Assembly (NCBI GenBank): GCA_941918925.1 | Contig: OW799237.1 | Location: 97,189,015 to 97,253,014 of the forward strand | Direction: 5' to 3' | From: Phyto melanocephala | Lineage: Eukaryota > Arthropoda > Insecta > Diptera > Rhinophoridae | DNA: 64,000 nt | Shown here: piece after piece, positions 10,741 to 24,226 of the stretch | Position numbering within the stretch: the stretch's first letter is position 1 | Layout: each line of letters opens with the position of its first letter | The notes under the pieces: model-generated | The model's input: only the letters and a program-made list of their open reading frames with translations | What the model was told of the DNA's origin: nothing | Database searches by the model: none | Position numbers and translations under genes: made by a program

Positions 10741-11782
10741 AATCAAACAAAAATTTGATACACTCTTATCTTAACCATAGCATAACCATAAATAAAATTT
10801 TATGTAGTCACAATTTGACTAAAAATGAACCAAGAAATGAAGTTAAATATCATGTCATTAGTTAAGAAGCTTAAATATAGAAAAAAAAAACCAAATGATC
10901 TCTTCTAATTTCCCAGTAAAAATTTATGCTTACCTGTAATCAGGTTGGTAAGGGAGAGAAGCTAAACTCCCCTTTACAAAGCTGCATACAAGAGGCATGA
11001 TTTCTATATGGCAAACTCCCACTTGGATGCATTACCTTTATAAAAAAAATAAGCGCGTTTTCACTGATTACATTTAGATGTGATAGTTTTCAGTAAGCAG
11101 CTCTTTTATGCCTGTTAAAGTCTGCAACTATATTGTTTCTAGAACCACATTTTTTATATCTCTTTTTAATTTGTGAATTCATAACTAATGTAAAGCTATT
11201 GATGTAACTAAGTTCATAAGGTCCTTTTTTGGTGCCTATTAGGATTTTATGAATAATGACATTTCTTAAATATTTTTAATTGTAGTTTATTTTATTTTCA
11301 ATTAATAAAAATAATTTAATTAATAAAAACAATACAATAAAAATATAATTATTAATATATAGAAAAAAAAAAAACAAATAAAAAATAAATTAATAATTTC
11401 TTATTTTCCTTATCAACTATAAGTTCTGTATTTGAATTTCCATCATCGATTTCTAAAGCCATGTCAATATTTGCCTCGTTTTTTATTTCTATTTTTCTAC
11501 AAAGTGATAACAAATTTTTATTTTTCTCTATTTGTTTTAGTGTATTTAATTGTATTTTTCCAATGATTTTCAAAATAGGATTTAATAAGAGAACTAATGA
11601 AAAAAATCAAAAACATAAAACCGTTAACTTGCAAGCCATTCACAATACATCCCGCTTTCCCGTAAGGGAATGGAGTAAGCTCTTTATCTATTTTGCCTTA
11701 ATTATAACAAAAATCATTTCAATGGCTTTCACTTACTTTGCTGCTTCGAAGTAAGATGTATTTATGTCTATATTTTTTGAAC
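10741..11782. other. AT-rich non-coding stretch
   Basis: Apart from the probable target duplication at 10739-10747 I recognise nothing. Overlapping reading frames on both strands at 11350-11750 are low-complexity Lys/Asn or Phe/Ile text without family features. Confidence 0.45.
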
Positions 11783-12135
11783 ATATTTGACCTTCTCCGA
11801 GTAAAGTAACCTAGTGTTTGAAAATGAAGTTTTAAGATAAACGCATTTAAAGTTTTATAACGTATTATCACTGTGAACACACCTTCAGTTGGGAGATACG
11901 ATTTGGAATGGCTAGTTATGATTGGGTGCAGACTTTGGTGACGTCATGCCTATGTAGTGACATATTTTTTTCGCTCTTAGTGTGACAATACCTTTGTTAT
12001 TGTTGCTGCTCTGTTTTTTATGATCTCGATACTTGATTCTTAAGCTGCAACCAGTGACCATCTTGTACGTTTTTATGAGGTAAAAAATTTTTTATCAGAA
12101 ATCTAACTTTTCTCGGAGAAGTTCACATACATATA
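11783..12135 (+). mobile_element. MITE family B, copy 1
   Basis: A ~350-bp element whose ends are inverted (ATTTGACCTTCTCCGAG at the left, CTCGGAGAAGTTCACAT at the right). Its interior matches, in reverse complement, the right part of copy 2 at 36826-37161: shared blocks include GTTTTATAACG near 11855, CTTCAGTTGGGAGATACGAT near 11885, GACGTCATGCCTATGTAG near 11940 and GTACGTTTTTATG near 12065. No ORF is present. A non-autonomous DNA transposon is inferred; superfamily unknown. Confidence 0.75.
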
Positions 12136-13088
12136 TAGCAGTTTCCGATTAGATGTGTATACCGATTAAAGAGTGGAGATGATGAAAGCGTAACTACTTT
12201 CGAAAATGTTCTCCATTCGGCTAGTATGGCATTAATTTTACAGCAGTCATAAGTGTTTATAATTTAATTTAAAAATCTTAGAGGAAGTTTAGTAATTTAT
12301 AGTAACAAACTTCAGCCAGAATATATGATTTACGACTAATTTATTTTTTATTTATGATTAAATTGTTTTTCTTACATTTTTCTTTTAAAAGTAAACCAAT
12401 TACAAACTTTTTAATATAGCAACTGTTATTTATTTTTCCCGAATCACCTCTAATTTACATAAATATATTATACAAACTTTTAATTTTTCGATATATTTCT
12501 TTAAATTCAATAAGTAAGATTATAATTTTGGAAGAAAATAATAATAAAAATCTAAACAAGAGACTGCCAAAACTAAAAAAAAACAAAAAATCCAAGAAGA
12601 AGTAAAAACAAATCTAATAATGATGATGGTCATTAGACCGGAAAGTAATTTCATTTATTTGCAAACTCGATTTGTTGTTACAACTAAGTGTATGGAAGCC
12701 CAACAAATATACAGGGTTGGTCTATTGTAAACTTATCAAACATACATACAAGTGTACTCACATTAGGGATGCGAAATAAAAACTTAATAAATAAGGATAA
12801 ACAAATGAAAGAAATTTTATCATTGACACAATTTTTTGTACATGGATAAAATTTATTTTCGGCGAACGACAGTTTGAACATTACATACAGTGGGGCTTTT
12901 TCCAATTTTAATACTCCTAAGCACTAGTAAAAGGGGTACCAAAATAAAAACTTTCCGTTATATTTTTCCCAGACATAATTAAAATAATTTGGTAAAAAAA
13001 AAATTTTTTTTTGATATTTTTCATCACAAATTTATGTACCTTTTATTGCGTCTTAGAATTAATAGTGTCAAAAAGTTCTAGACAGTTT
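12136..13088. other. AT-rich non-coding stretch
   Basis: No gene or RNA recognised; poly-A and poly-T runs and short frames only. Confidence 0.45.
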
Positions 13089-13740
13089 AGGTACTTTCAC
13101 TTTATCCGGAATAAAAGTACAACTGATCCATAGATTTTTATGCAATAAAATTGATTTTATTTTTAATACATGCAGCTTAAGGATTAAGTACTAAAAAGTA
13201 CTTTAAAAAAATAAAATTCTTGTTTGCCGCTACTACAAAATGGGCCAAATCTGGTATTTTAAAATGTAACTTCTTGAATCCCGTCAAAATTGATATCAAA
13301 TAAAATCTTGACCAGTAGAATACAGTAAATGGTTAAAAGATGTAAAATCCAAGATGGAATCCAAAAACAAAATGGTGGAAGAAATTTTTTTAACCCCATC
13401 AATATGGGTAGCAAATAAAAGGGCTTGACCAGTAGAATACAGATAACTACGTTCAAAATCGAGGATGGCGTCAGAAATAATAAGGAAAAATGGCGTATAA
13501 CATGAAATATAGGTTAAACTACGATTTGGGATTATACCTATGTACATAATGCTAAAGGGTATTAACAGCCGAATATAGAACTCTTACTTGTTTTTATTTT
13601 TTAATTTTTATTTTTTAACAAAAATATGTTTACGGTTCTTTCACTTTACCGGGAATAAAATTAAAAATTTATCGATGGATTTTCATGCAACAAAATTTAT
13701 TTTATTTCTTATACATATATGCAGCTATAAGATTAAATAA
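13089..13740. repeat. Direct repeats about 540 bp apart
   Basis: Positions 13089-13195 and about 13630-13740 are diverged direct copies (shared text CTTTCACTTTA, GGAATAAAA, TTATTTT and ATGCAGCT in the same order). Between them lies a smaller two-unit repeat and an interspersed repeat end at 13553-13596. Together this looks like a locally duplicated, decayed element; no coding function is seen. Confidence 0.5.
13270..13500. repeat. Two-unit tandem repeat, period about 119 bp
   Basis: Two diverged units share CTTGACCAGTAGAATACAG at 13306-13324 and 13424-13442, each followed by AAAATC, GATGG and AAAATGG blocks. The frames read across them on the minus strand are repeat-derived, not a protein. 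Confidence 0.6.
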
Positions 13741-16385
13741 AAAAACTGGTAATTATATGATGTTTTATATTTTTTATAAATTTTTGGAATACAAAAATTT
13801 TATTATTAAACCAAAAAATACCTGATGGCCTTATCAGAAAATAATATTAAAAAGGCTAAAAACTGGAGTAATTTAAAATCTTTTGACAGATAGCTAAACC
13901 AAATCGACTACGTCGTTGCAAACTTACTACAAAATGTTTGAAGCAGCTTCTTTAGAAATCTCAACTTTGAGTAAAAAAAATTAAAAACAAACCTTACCAT
14001 AGAATTTTAATTAATAATGATTTTTACAGTTAGGTGAATATAGCGGAAAAAAATTGCAATTATATTGGGAGGTTTTGCTTGTTGCAATCAGCTGAGACAA
14101 AAGCGAACATCACGGGATTTCTATACTATTTACCTAAATACATTTCACTTAAAGTAAAACTCTCTCAGCTCCCAGGTTATTTTAAACATTGCATCGCATT
14201 AGTAGTTTAAATTATATATCATACAAATGTAGGATTTTTTTATGAAAACCACTTTTTTATTTTTTAGTAATAAATAATAATTTTTTAATCCAGGCTTAAA
14301 ATTAAGTATTAGGATTTTTAATGTCTTTTCGGTTGTACGTCTTTACTGTAACTGTCCAATCCTTCTTTTGTCAAATACGTCAGTTACCTAGTGTTTGTCT
14401 TCTTCTACTCTTCACTCGCCACCTACAATAAAAACTGCAATAGCAGAGTTGTACCCTAGTATGTGTTGGCACTCCTTGTCATACGTTTAATGTTACCTGA
14501 CCCCACACAAATATTTCTTGAATTTTGTAAGCAGTGAAAACTTCATTCGCTAAGCGCATTGCATACAAGGAAATGATAAAAAAAATTACATATGAAAGCT
14601 GAACTAAGTACGTCTTCTATACTGCTTTTATTTCAGCACTAGAAAAGATTAAAGATTAAGATTGAAAGGTAGCAATCTTTTTATATATTTATTCCTTATT
14701 TGCTGCTATTTTTCTCCTAATGAAATAGGGATCTAAGAAGTTAGCCATCAAACATCATACCCTGCAATAGAGGATGAGCACTATGTAAGCGATTCAAGGA
14801 GTGTTTCATGGTAATAAAATTGTTTGGTAGGATATTGCTTAACATTTAATATATCAGTCCTTAAAAGAGATATATAAAACATACCTATTGGGAGAGGAAA
14901 TATATGTCATATAAGATACATTTAGTTTATTTAATTTAAAAAAACAGGGGACTTCAAAGAGATCAAAAATCAAAACGGTTTTAAATTTATATAAAAAAGT
15001 ATTGTAAATAACTAGTTTTGTAAAAGCGCATTAATAGCAAAAAAAATCAATTTATTAAAAATGTATTAAGAATCAGATAACTCCTTGTCATTCCAGTACA
15101 TACATTTCTGTCTATTTATTGTATTACAATCTAATTTCGAAGGCCAAGAAAAAAGTACTTTAGAAAACAAAACAAACGATCCCAACACTAACAAATCGAA
15201 CCAGTAACATGAGCAAGTTTTCGATTCTACTTTTATTTGGTTGTACTTGTATTCATTTAAGAAAACAAACAAACAATCAACATTTTTCATCACTTTCCAT
15301 AGGTGTTGACCGACTCTACTTTCTTGCACTTTGTTATCGAACTTTGAAAAGTAGCGTTGGCGCATAAAAGTTACTACAGCATGTGTAGGAGAAGTATGAG
15401 TCTCCTTCAAAATGTGAAGAATCGAAAACGTTACGGAAAATGAAATAAAATGATTTTTATAGATTTCTTAAACAAATTTCTACAGTCAAACATAAGAGAA
15501 CAAAGGTATAAAATGAAAACGTGCAGAATTGCACACGGGAGTTATAAAAAATGATGTTGTTGTTTCTTTTTTAACATGTTTTTTTTAATGGTACATACAG
15601 TGAGAGAAATTTATAATATTAAAAAATAAGTGGGGTACTGCGATTGAAGAATACATCTGTTGGCTTATCAAAGGCGGGAATTAACCCAACAAACACTATA
15701 GCTTTGTATCTTACAATATAGTCTTCTTCACTATAATAGATTAATTCAGTATTAACGTAATATTTAATTATAAGTAATAAATATTTTAACTAAGAAGAAC
15801 TTTTTAAATCATGGTATTAGCAAAATTTTTATTACAGCTTGAGGCATTGACAAGGCATTTTTACAATTTGTGTTAAATTTTGTCTGAAAATTAAGCTTAG
15901 AAATCGATTTTTGTACGGTCTGACAAGGGTGTTTACTAATATAAATCGTTCGACAATCGAGGAAAGCGTTAAAATAGTTAAAATTTACTACAAAGGTGGT
16001 GATTCTATAATCACTCTAGCATCATTTTCCAAAAAAAAATTCGGCACAATAATACCTCCAGACCAAGTTGATCAACAAACATTTACTTTTTCCGAATGCA
16101 ATGGGCCATTTGCAAAAATTTTACTAGTAGACGTAACAATCGAGTAATAAATAGCTTTCAATTGTACAAAAAACCAAAACTAACAGTCTCTAGTCATACT
16201 TGTAGCAAGTTTTAACTATATTTATACTTTTTCGGTTCGGTTCAAATACATATTCGTAAACGACAAACCTTTTACTAAATAAATGATATTTCAGATGACA
16301 AATATTAAACAGTAAACATCCTTACCAGAATAGAGAGTTTGAATATTTTTTAAAAATCACAAATTTTTAGAAAAAGTTCTTTAAA
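13741..16385. other. Non-coding stretch, nothing recognised
   Basis: About 2.6 kb without a recognisable gene. A 114-codon minus-strand frame at 15066-15410 has ordinary amino-acid composition but no family feature. No repeat boundaries were detected. Confidence 0.4.
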
Positions 16386-16860
16386 TCAATCTAATCGTAA
16401 AAAACCAATATAGACACAAAAAATCAGTTCCCCATATCCCAATGTCCAATTTTTTAAGTTTTTAGGGTAAAAATCTGGCTGAATTTGATCAATGGAATCG
16501 GTTATGTTTGCTTTGAGGTGCGTTGTAGCGTAAGGTTTATTTGCATGTACATGCGACTTAAGAAAACCACTAAAAAATTTATTTAACGGGGTCAATTGCT
16601 CGACACGCTCGTGCCAAATATCGTATGTGTCATTAGCTGTGTAAAACGTAGCATCATTCAATTGAAACCACATGTCTTTGGTATTCATATCATCCAACTT
16701 ATACCAAAAGAAATGGGTAATCATCGACCTATAGAAATCTCTATTGTCGGAAACAGACTGCGTGTAATTATTGTCAAAGAAACGTGCATAAACGATGACT
16801 CTATCAGCCCAAAATCGTTACTAACCAAACAAAGCATTAGACGTCCACGAATCCATGTTA
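16386..16860 (-). pseudogene. Tc1/mariner-group transposase C-terminal remnant
   Basis: Reading down the minus strand: WADRVIVYARFFDNN and NRDFYRSMITHFFW (about 16812-16710), then DDMNTKDMWFQLNDATFYTA, then FLKSHVHANKPYATTHLKAN and DQIQPDFYPKNLKNWT. The expected family pattern is GGVIGPYFF, VNGDRYR.M, DMWFQQDGATCHTA, then FLWG(Y/F)LKS.VYANKP, a DDE-type integrase fold. The aspartate of the QDGA motif appears as ND here and the segment with the NGPVNWPPRSCDLTPLD motif has collapsed, so the protein is dead. The N-terminal helix-turn-helix half is not seen. Related relics lie at 44197-46515 (minus) and 60352-62755 (plus). Confidence 0.7.
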
Positions 16861-18639
16861 TTGGTCCTAAATTAATTTTTTTTTTCATATCCACTGGTCG
16901 TAAAGGGGCCTATTTAATCAGTAAAGATAATTTATTAATGAAAATTATAGTCAGTTTCCTGCTACTCCAAGTCACTTTGTCGTCAACCCTCAGATTCTGA
17001 ATTAGTTAAATTTTGTACAGGTACAAGAAGCACAATACTAAATTTGTCCAGTTGTAGTCTAAAACACAATTAGATCTTGTTGACGACGCGAAATCGATTG
17101 CCTCTGATTTTCCTTATCCAAAGATATTATTTTCATTATTTTGCATTTGTTCTATCTGTAAACTTTACCCATGCCAAGTCTTCCTTAATTCCATGGACAT
17201 ACTGTACCCATTCTTTCATTCACGATAAATTTTAAGTCCATTTTTTACCATGTACCAATATATACTTTGTGTTTCAATTTATTTTTCTCTCTTGCAACTT
17301 CTTATAGGATAAACTTCTTTTTATAATCAACATCAACAGTACGCATTAAGTCCTGTTTTTTGGACTTTTTTACTACTTAACGAAAATGAAAATAACAACA
17401 ACAACAACAGCAACAGCTACTAAAATAAACTTTTTGTATAATGTTTGCATGTTTGTCCGTTCGCCGGTCTGTATAAATGTATTGCACACATACACTCGCA
17501 TACGAATCAAACCATCTTATGGGTCATAAAAATTGTTTAAGCACACCTGTAATAATGGTAAAACAATAAAGGCATTTTATTGTTTTCTGTTTCTGCGTCG
17601 TTTTAACTTTTTTCGGACGCTATACACTGGCAACAGTTGCCGGAGTAATGGTAATAACAGGAGCAGGCAGTCTTAGTCCTGTTCGCCAATCACTTACACC
17701 CCTTAAATTACTAATACTAAAATCCATAAAGATGAAAAGTTTTTTAATTTTTTTTTGTTTTTCTTTTCATACGGAAGCATAATATTGCTGCTACTAAAAG
17801 CGAACTCAGTGATAAAAGAGCAACCGAGTGAGGGAGAGAGAGACGAATATGTGTTCTAACATTAATGAGGTAAAGAGGGAGGGAATTAAATTATAAGATG
17901 CAATAAAAAGGTGCTGTTAACGGCAAAGTTTTCATTAAAAATTTAAATGGCAACAAAATTTGTACAAAATGTATATGAAGTGTAACGTTTCGCTTTTTTT
18001 TAAACAAAATTTATTATCATCATTGAAGTTTTTGTAACTTCTATTGCTTTTTTTGTTATTAAATAATTTTTAGTACAGAATACTTTAGCTTTTGGGAATT
18101 TTTAAAAAACATTAGTGTAAACATTAGTTGTATTTGTTTTTTTTTTACTCCTACTTTTTTGCGGTTTTGCCAGTATGCATCAAAAGATCTTAAAAGGATA
18201 ATAAGCAGCAGACTGTCAAAGCATTTTAATTAAGAGTAGCAAAAGTAAACTCACTTTGTATTTTGTAATATATTGTAGAGGATTCTTATTAATGCCGTTT
18301 AGTCTAACCACAAATTTTAGAAATCTGAATCAAGTCGAAAAATAAGAAAAATATTTAGTCCTAAAATTTTTAATTTTAATCGTGTTTAAAATATTGACAT
18401 TCGACCAACATGATGTATCGATAGGGTTTTACCTACGGGCTACTTATGGTTATCTATTTGTTTCCAAGTTTATTGAAAACGAAATATATTTTCAAATTAT
18501 AATTTTCCTGACATTTCTTTTGCTTGTTTTAAACTTATTTAGGAGAACTTTTGTTCCACTTGTAAAAAATCTAACAAAAACACAATGACTTAATTTAATA
18601 AAATGATAAAAATAATTTACTATCACAGTCAAAACTTAC
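16861..18639. other. Non-coding stretch with CAA/CAG microsatellite
   Basis: No gene recognised. An imperfect (CAA)n/(CAG)n run at about 17394-17420 and several poly-T runs are the only ordered features. Confidence 0.45.
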
Positions 18640-18835
18640 ACTCAGAAAACAGACAAACAGACAATTCTTGTAATCGAATTTTTGATATATATTCTAAGTG
18701 CTGAATTAAAATTTATATATTTCGAAACGAAATTCTATAGACAGGAATATATGATTCTCTCATTACAGCTAAACTTTGCGATTAGCAACGATTTTGCTAC
18801 TCACATCCGATACTGTTTTCTCTGTATACGATTCA
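18640..18835. repeat. Short interspersed repeat, copy 1
   Basis: The interior (AGTGCTGA near 18700, then TTTCGAAACGAAATT, then CTACTCACATCCGATACTGTT) recurs in diverged form at about 54008-54115 (AGTGCTGACTACATATTTAT, then TTCCGAAATGAAATT, then GTATTCACAACCGATACTGTT). The ends CAGAAAACAG and CTGTTTTCTCTG are roughly inverted. A MITE is likely but boundaries are approximate. Confidence 0.45.
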
Positions 18836-19078
18836 TTTTACATTGTCGATAAATTATTACATCTTATTATTTTAAAAATTCTAGACATTACGATACAAAA
18901 ACTAGTATAAAAAATAAATAGATAAAAAATAGGTACAAAATAACAAAAAACAAAATCACAGATCCTCACATGACTAGGTTATTGCAACGGAGTTTTGAAG
19001 CTCAATATTGAGTATAAACTCTCCCGTATTTATAGTTTTCTGCATTTTTGGTTGTATGTATACGCTTTTAATAAACTA

Positions 19079-19865
19079 ACGGCCATATGTATAAAAACTT
19101 ATAACAGGCTTATAAGTCGTTTTTAAGCAAAATTCACTATTGTTGCATTCATAAACCATTAATAGACTTATAAACCTTTTATAAACCATTTATAAAATCA
19201 AAAATTTTATTGTTTGATTTACCCTTCTTTAAACCAAAAATAAGGCGACATTTCATGCATAATTGGCGTTAAACAAAATTTTTAAAGAAATTTTGTAAAC
19301 AAAATTTAAGAAAAAGTAATTGAAATATTAAAATTGATTAGATTAACACATTTCGACTTATAGATAAGTGCAATATATACAAAAGAAAATAATAAATTTA
19401 ACATATTTGAAATTAAATAAAATTAAAAAATTATAATAGTGATGTGAGAAAAACGTAAACAAACTTTTAAGCCGAATACTTTTCTTATTTTTATTAACAA
19501 AATAGGTAAATAATTAATATTTGTATTATAATTTTTGCTCAAAAATTTTCATTTACCAAAGTTATATACTTTTGATTTTTTCGATGTTGTTTTTGTGCTT
19601 TAATTTTATAAAAAATGTTACCTTTACTTGATACCCGGATAAATCTTATAGTAATTATAAGCACCACTAACAATAAAATGACAACTAAATATAAAAAGCG
19701 TTGCCATACATACTAATAAAATCACTACAAACATTTAATAACTATAAAAGGTTTATTGTACGTTTATAAATACAAATTCTTATTAGTGGTTTATAACACA
19801 AAAAGCGTTTAATAACTATTGTACACTATAACCATAAAATAACTACTTTTTATGCATATAGCCGT
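19079..19865. mobile_element. MITE-like element with ACGGC ends
   Basis: The left end ACGGCCATATGTATAAAAA (19079-19097) is the inverse of the right end TTTTTATGCATATAGCCGT (19847-19865) with two mismatches. Both ends carry TTATAA/TTTATAA palindromic clusters just inside. No ORF is present and no target duplication could be fixed. A non-autonomous DNA transposon of about 790 bp is inferred. Confidence 0.65.
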
Positions 19866-20204
19866 AAATTTATAGTTTGATTTATAAATTGATTTATAAA
19901 TATAAAAAAAAAATAATAAAAAATTTGTTAGTCATACTATAAATTAAAAAAAAAAACAAATATCAAGACACTAAACCAACAAAAACCAAATATATAATGA
20001 AAAGTGGTATCCTGATGATGCTACACAAAGAGGTAGCAAAATATTGATTAAATAATATAATATAGAACAAAAAAAAAATTTATTATTGGAAACATCTTAA
20101 GCTTAATAAAAACTATTATAAATTTAAATAAAAAAATAAAAAAGTTAATAAAAAAAAAAATACTAGGTTTTTTCACCATACCTCAGTTTTTTATAGAGCG
20201 ATTT
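19866..20204. other. AT-rich non-coding stretch
   Basis: Low-complexity A-rich text; nothing recognised. Confidence 0.45.
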
Positions 20205-20490
20205 TAATATCGATCTGCTCGCAAATATTTTTGATATTTTGGTATCTTACACGGTTCTTGAAAATGTCTGGGGACTTCATAAAGTTGATTTCAACATACA
20301 CACGGACAAACGGACAGACACACAGACAGACGGAGAGTGCATAATTGACTCCCCTATTCATAAGCTTACAGAATATATTTATATACTTTTTAAGTTTGGA
20401 AATGAAAATTGTAGAAATTTCACACGGAATTACAGACCTATATACACCCTTACATTCACCGTGAAGGGTGCAAACAAAGCTAATAGCTTT
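20205..20490 (+). repeat. Interspersed repeat with ACGGACAGACGG core, copy 1
   Basis: Shares ordered blocks with 53075-53385: AAGTTGATTTCAAC, an ACAGACGG-type imperfect tandem, TATTCATAAGCTT, GAAATGAAAATTG, CACGGAAT or AACGGAAT, and GTGAAGGGT. The 110-codon frame here is repeat-derived. The element class is not known to me. Confidence 0.6.
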
Positions 20491-21959
20491 CAGAACATAT
20501 ATATTTTATGGGGAAGAAAATTAATATTGGAGAGTTTACAAATGGAAAGACAAAGCTATTTATATATATAGCACCACAGCAAAGTGTATTAAAATTATAT
20601 TGGTATTAAAATCTTGACATCCTATTTGCCTTTGTACGAACATTGTCAAATACAAAACAAAATTCACAAATACTCTTTTTTTGTATTTAAAGAATAAAAG
20701 TAAAATGAAGGAAAGAGAAACCGTTGGTTGAGCATGGTTAAAGATGATTGCTGATGGTCGTTATGTAACGGTTATTAAATACGAAAACAGAAATATTTTT
20801 ATTAAGTATTTAACGCATCATTTTCCACAATTTCATGAGGTCTTTATAATTTAAAAAAAAAAAAACAAAACATAACATAAAACAAATGAAATTTTTTTGG
20901 TTTGGAAAATTATTTGATAAATTGAAAGAAAGAAAATAAGCAATAGAGTGTAATCAAAATATTAAATATATTCATAATTATATTTATACGAAGCTTATTA
21001 TATCCTTAAATTAATTCGTTGCAAATTTCATAATAAACAATATGGTGAAACTCAAAAGAAGTTCATAAAAGAGTGAAAATACAAAAAAATAAAAATAATT
21101 TCTAACAGAGATTATACTAATCTGGAAAATTGCTGACGTAGGGAAAGAGAAAATTTTCAAAAATAAAAACATGTGATAGCTTTCTTTGTTTTCAAGTATT
21201 TAATTAGACAACTAAAAGTGTTACTTAAGCAAGTTAAATAAACTGTTACCACTTTCTTATATCAAACACATTCTATGTACAAAAAGTGGTAGAAATGTTT
21301 ACAAAATTATATTTCGAAATCCTAACAAGACAGTAAAAAGTGCCCTAAATAAATTCTCTATTAAAATTTTAAAGAAAAGCCCCTTTGCTTTAAAAGTAAC
21401 GTAGAATTTAATTTTCTCTCGCCAACTTAGTAGACATGTTGTTGATAACGAATAGACCTAAGATTAAAAGTTTTTAAGCAGGGCTGCTGCTTTTGTTCAA
21501 TTGTATTTAATAAGGAGACCCCGTTTCTTACTTGTCATGTTAATCGTTCAGTGCAGAAAAAATGTCCTTTTTATGAAGTTGTTATTGTACTCAGTACTTT
21601 CGCCGTGATCTCGGATGCTAGAACCTTGTTTTTGGAAACAGTATACAGTGCATGAACATGAGGTTGACAGTAAGATCGTAGAGACTATATTCTCACATCA
21701 TAATGTTTTATAACTCGAACTCTTTCGTTTAAATCTTTAATATGATTGCACTTCCCCTTTCATCTTTTAAGAAAAAAAACACACGATCTAGTTCAATAGT
21801 TTTGCTGTTGAGTGTTTTGGTTATACTTCTTCTGTTTATTTTTTTATTTTTCAGTTTTATTATGTACTTTTTCTTTAGAATATTCCAAATATTAATAATA
21901 GTATTTATAATAATGCAACAATATGACTCCACTTTTTTCCATAACATTAATCATGATAT
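20491..21959. other. AT-rich non-coding stretch
   Basis: No gene recognised. The Phe/Ile-rich plus frame around 21742-21960 is low-complexity before it runs into the LINE remnant. Confidence 0.45.
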
Positions 21960-22325
21960 TATACAGATCCATATAACAATGCAATTGTATATTTCTCTTG
22001 TAAGGCCTATTATTGAGCATGGTTTAATAATTTGCAATCATTTCAAAAAGAGTTCCGGTTGTCTTGTCTGCATGGTTTTCAGTGGAATTCGTTAAACCTG
22101 CCTCCCTTTACTAGTAGACTTGCACGAGTGAAAGTGCCAACTTTAAAAAGTCGAAGAACAATGTTAAATGTTACGTTTGATCTAAATTTTATAAAAAGAT
22201 GCATGTGACCTGATTTCCCTATAGCGAGTAACTTTTTAATGCGCCATCTCGGTTTACATATAATTTTCGATCCGTTTTTAAGGATTTGTACCGAGTTCAA
22301 TAAAATTTTTCAACATATAGCATTT
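21960..22325 (+). pseudogene. LINE ORF2 C-terminal remnant
   Basis: The text LYISLVRPIIEHGLIICNHF (from about 21985) matches the YKSLVRPILEYG.VIWNP block that follows the RT thumb in Jockey/CR1-group LINEs. After a frame change, LPPFTSRLARVKVPTLKSRR (about 22098-22160), TFDLNFI, PSR-like text and DPFLRICTEFNKIF follow, matching the extreme C-terminus of such proteins (RTNY...DPF..LC..FN). Stops and frame changes show it is dead. It may belong to the same family as 29590-30300 and 48154-49055. Confidence 0.6.
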
Positions 22326-24226
22326 TATTTAGTGTTAATATTGTAAAATGTAAAATAATTTTGGTTTTGAATAACTAATACTAAACAATTTGTACGTACC
22401 TCTGTATAGTCTGTAAGGATTTGGAATCTATAGGCTCAAATATATAACTATATAACCGCGGTCTAATTAGCCAGAGTTTCCGACATAACTTGATTACACA
22501 AAACAGTGGGTCATCTAAATACTAATAGTATTCTATTAAAAAATAGTTGATATACCACATACTGAATATGAATTGTTTCAGAGTTGCTAGTATTTAGAAA
22601 TATTAAAAAAAATTACCAGAATTTTGGATCTAACAGATTTGAAATTTGTACATTATTTTTATTTCAAAGACTTTCATTCAATATATTTAATGAAAAACTT
22701 TTTTAATTTTGTAAGGTTTTAATATCTCATGCACCCAAATTATAAAATTGGTTGCTTACAAAAGCAAAACAAAGTATGACTCTATACTCTCTTTTATTTC
22801 AGCAGCAGATCAAAAGAGGAAACTTTATTTCAGTCATAATTTTTTTTTATATTTCTCCCTTATTTCGTGACATCTTTATCAGCAGTGCGAAACTGGAAAT
22901 CATGATTTCTCTGCCCCTACTAGAGATGGAAATAACGCCTATTAAGAGCAAAATAGACACCTATGAAGTAAGACTTAATATATAAAAACCTTGACTTCTA
23001 CAAGCGCTCTTGAATGCGGATAATTGATTCGGAAATTGTTTTTTATTTTGTTTTTAAAATAACTTCCAATTTCGTGACTTAAGATTTTTTTCCTTAACAT
23101 TGCTCAGTGTTTCTGGCTCCAGTTTTTGAAATTTCTATATGAATATTTTCCATTAGTCAAAGTCTTGCGGTTTATTGGAGTAAGTTCATTTTTCGAAAAC
23201 GTCTTCTAAAAAGTCAGAATCTGCTAAGCTTGCAATAAGTACTCTACGGAAATTCAATGCATAATCTGTAGATTCAATTTGCTGGAGCTATTAGTCACGT
23301 TTATTCCAACCTATCACTTAGGAATAGTTTTTTGCTTCTCACAATTATTTTCGAAATAATATCAGTCATAAATTAATGCTTTTAAGAGAATGTAAATCTC
23401 AGTCATTCATTATTCTCTCCGTATCCCAAATTGAGGAGTCGTCTTTATTTGAGAAATCTGGGGATCCCCATATGAAGTGGTCATACTAATAAATCCATAT
23501 AAGACGTATTGGTAGTCTTAAAAAACAGCCAAATGAAAAAATTGTTAAACTCGGGCAGCGTGCTGTGCAATATTTTATTGACAAATCATCATCAGTGCTG
23601 ATGTTTCTTAATTAATTAACTAACGATTAATCTACATAAGCTTCAATGCATTTCGAAAAAATTAAAGTGTGATGTGGATTTTAGTCTAGTAGCATCAGAC
23701 ACAGCTCGTTCCACATTGTACGTTCACAGAAAAAAATAACAACAATTTTTTGTTTAATTCTCGTAAATTTGTTTAATTTTTCACCTGTAAACAATTTTGT
23801 AGTTCCAATTAACTTAAATATCAAATTAATTTAAAATTTTTTTAATTAAATAGTTAGCAGCACTAATTCAAAGTTTAAAAAGTGTAAAATTTTCAGTTAA
23901 TTTATTTATTGTGTATATTACATTTTTAGTTAGAAAATAATATTTTTTGGAATATATGTATGTATTTTTTTTAGTCAATTAAAAAATTAATTAAATTTAA
24001 ATACAACAATATTCAAATATTTTATTAGAAAAAAATCTTTATTAGTGTTTAGCAAAATTTTAATTGCACTTTTAATTTAAAGGAATAAAGCGATTTTAAA
24101 TATGTTTTGTTTTTTATTTATTCATAGTTAAAACAAACTACAATATTTTTAGATCAAGTCAAAACAATGAATAATGTTTTTTATGAATATTAATATTTTA
24201 CAAGAAATCGACTTGCGTGTTAAATA
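22326..24226. other. Non-coding stretch, nothing recognised
   Basis: AT-rich sequence, increasingly so after 23740 (poly-T and TTAATT runs). No protein or RNA family recognised. Confidence 0.45.

Noticed and set aside
10659..10865. 68-codon frame at the end of the LOA-like element
   Set aside because: It runs through the 3' UTR, the AACCT tail and the flank; not a gene.
13259..13547. Minus-strand hydrophobic frames of 65 and 83 codons
   Set aside because: They read through a two-unit tandem repeat and share repeated text.
15066..15410. 114-codon minus-strand ORF with ordinary composition
   Set aside because: No domain, signal peptide or splice context recognised; isolated in AT-rich DNA. 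A host exon cannot be excluded, but nothing supports it.
21742..21960. Phe/Ile-rich membrane-like frame
   Set aside because: Low-complexity AT-rich translation that later runs into a LINE remnant.
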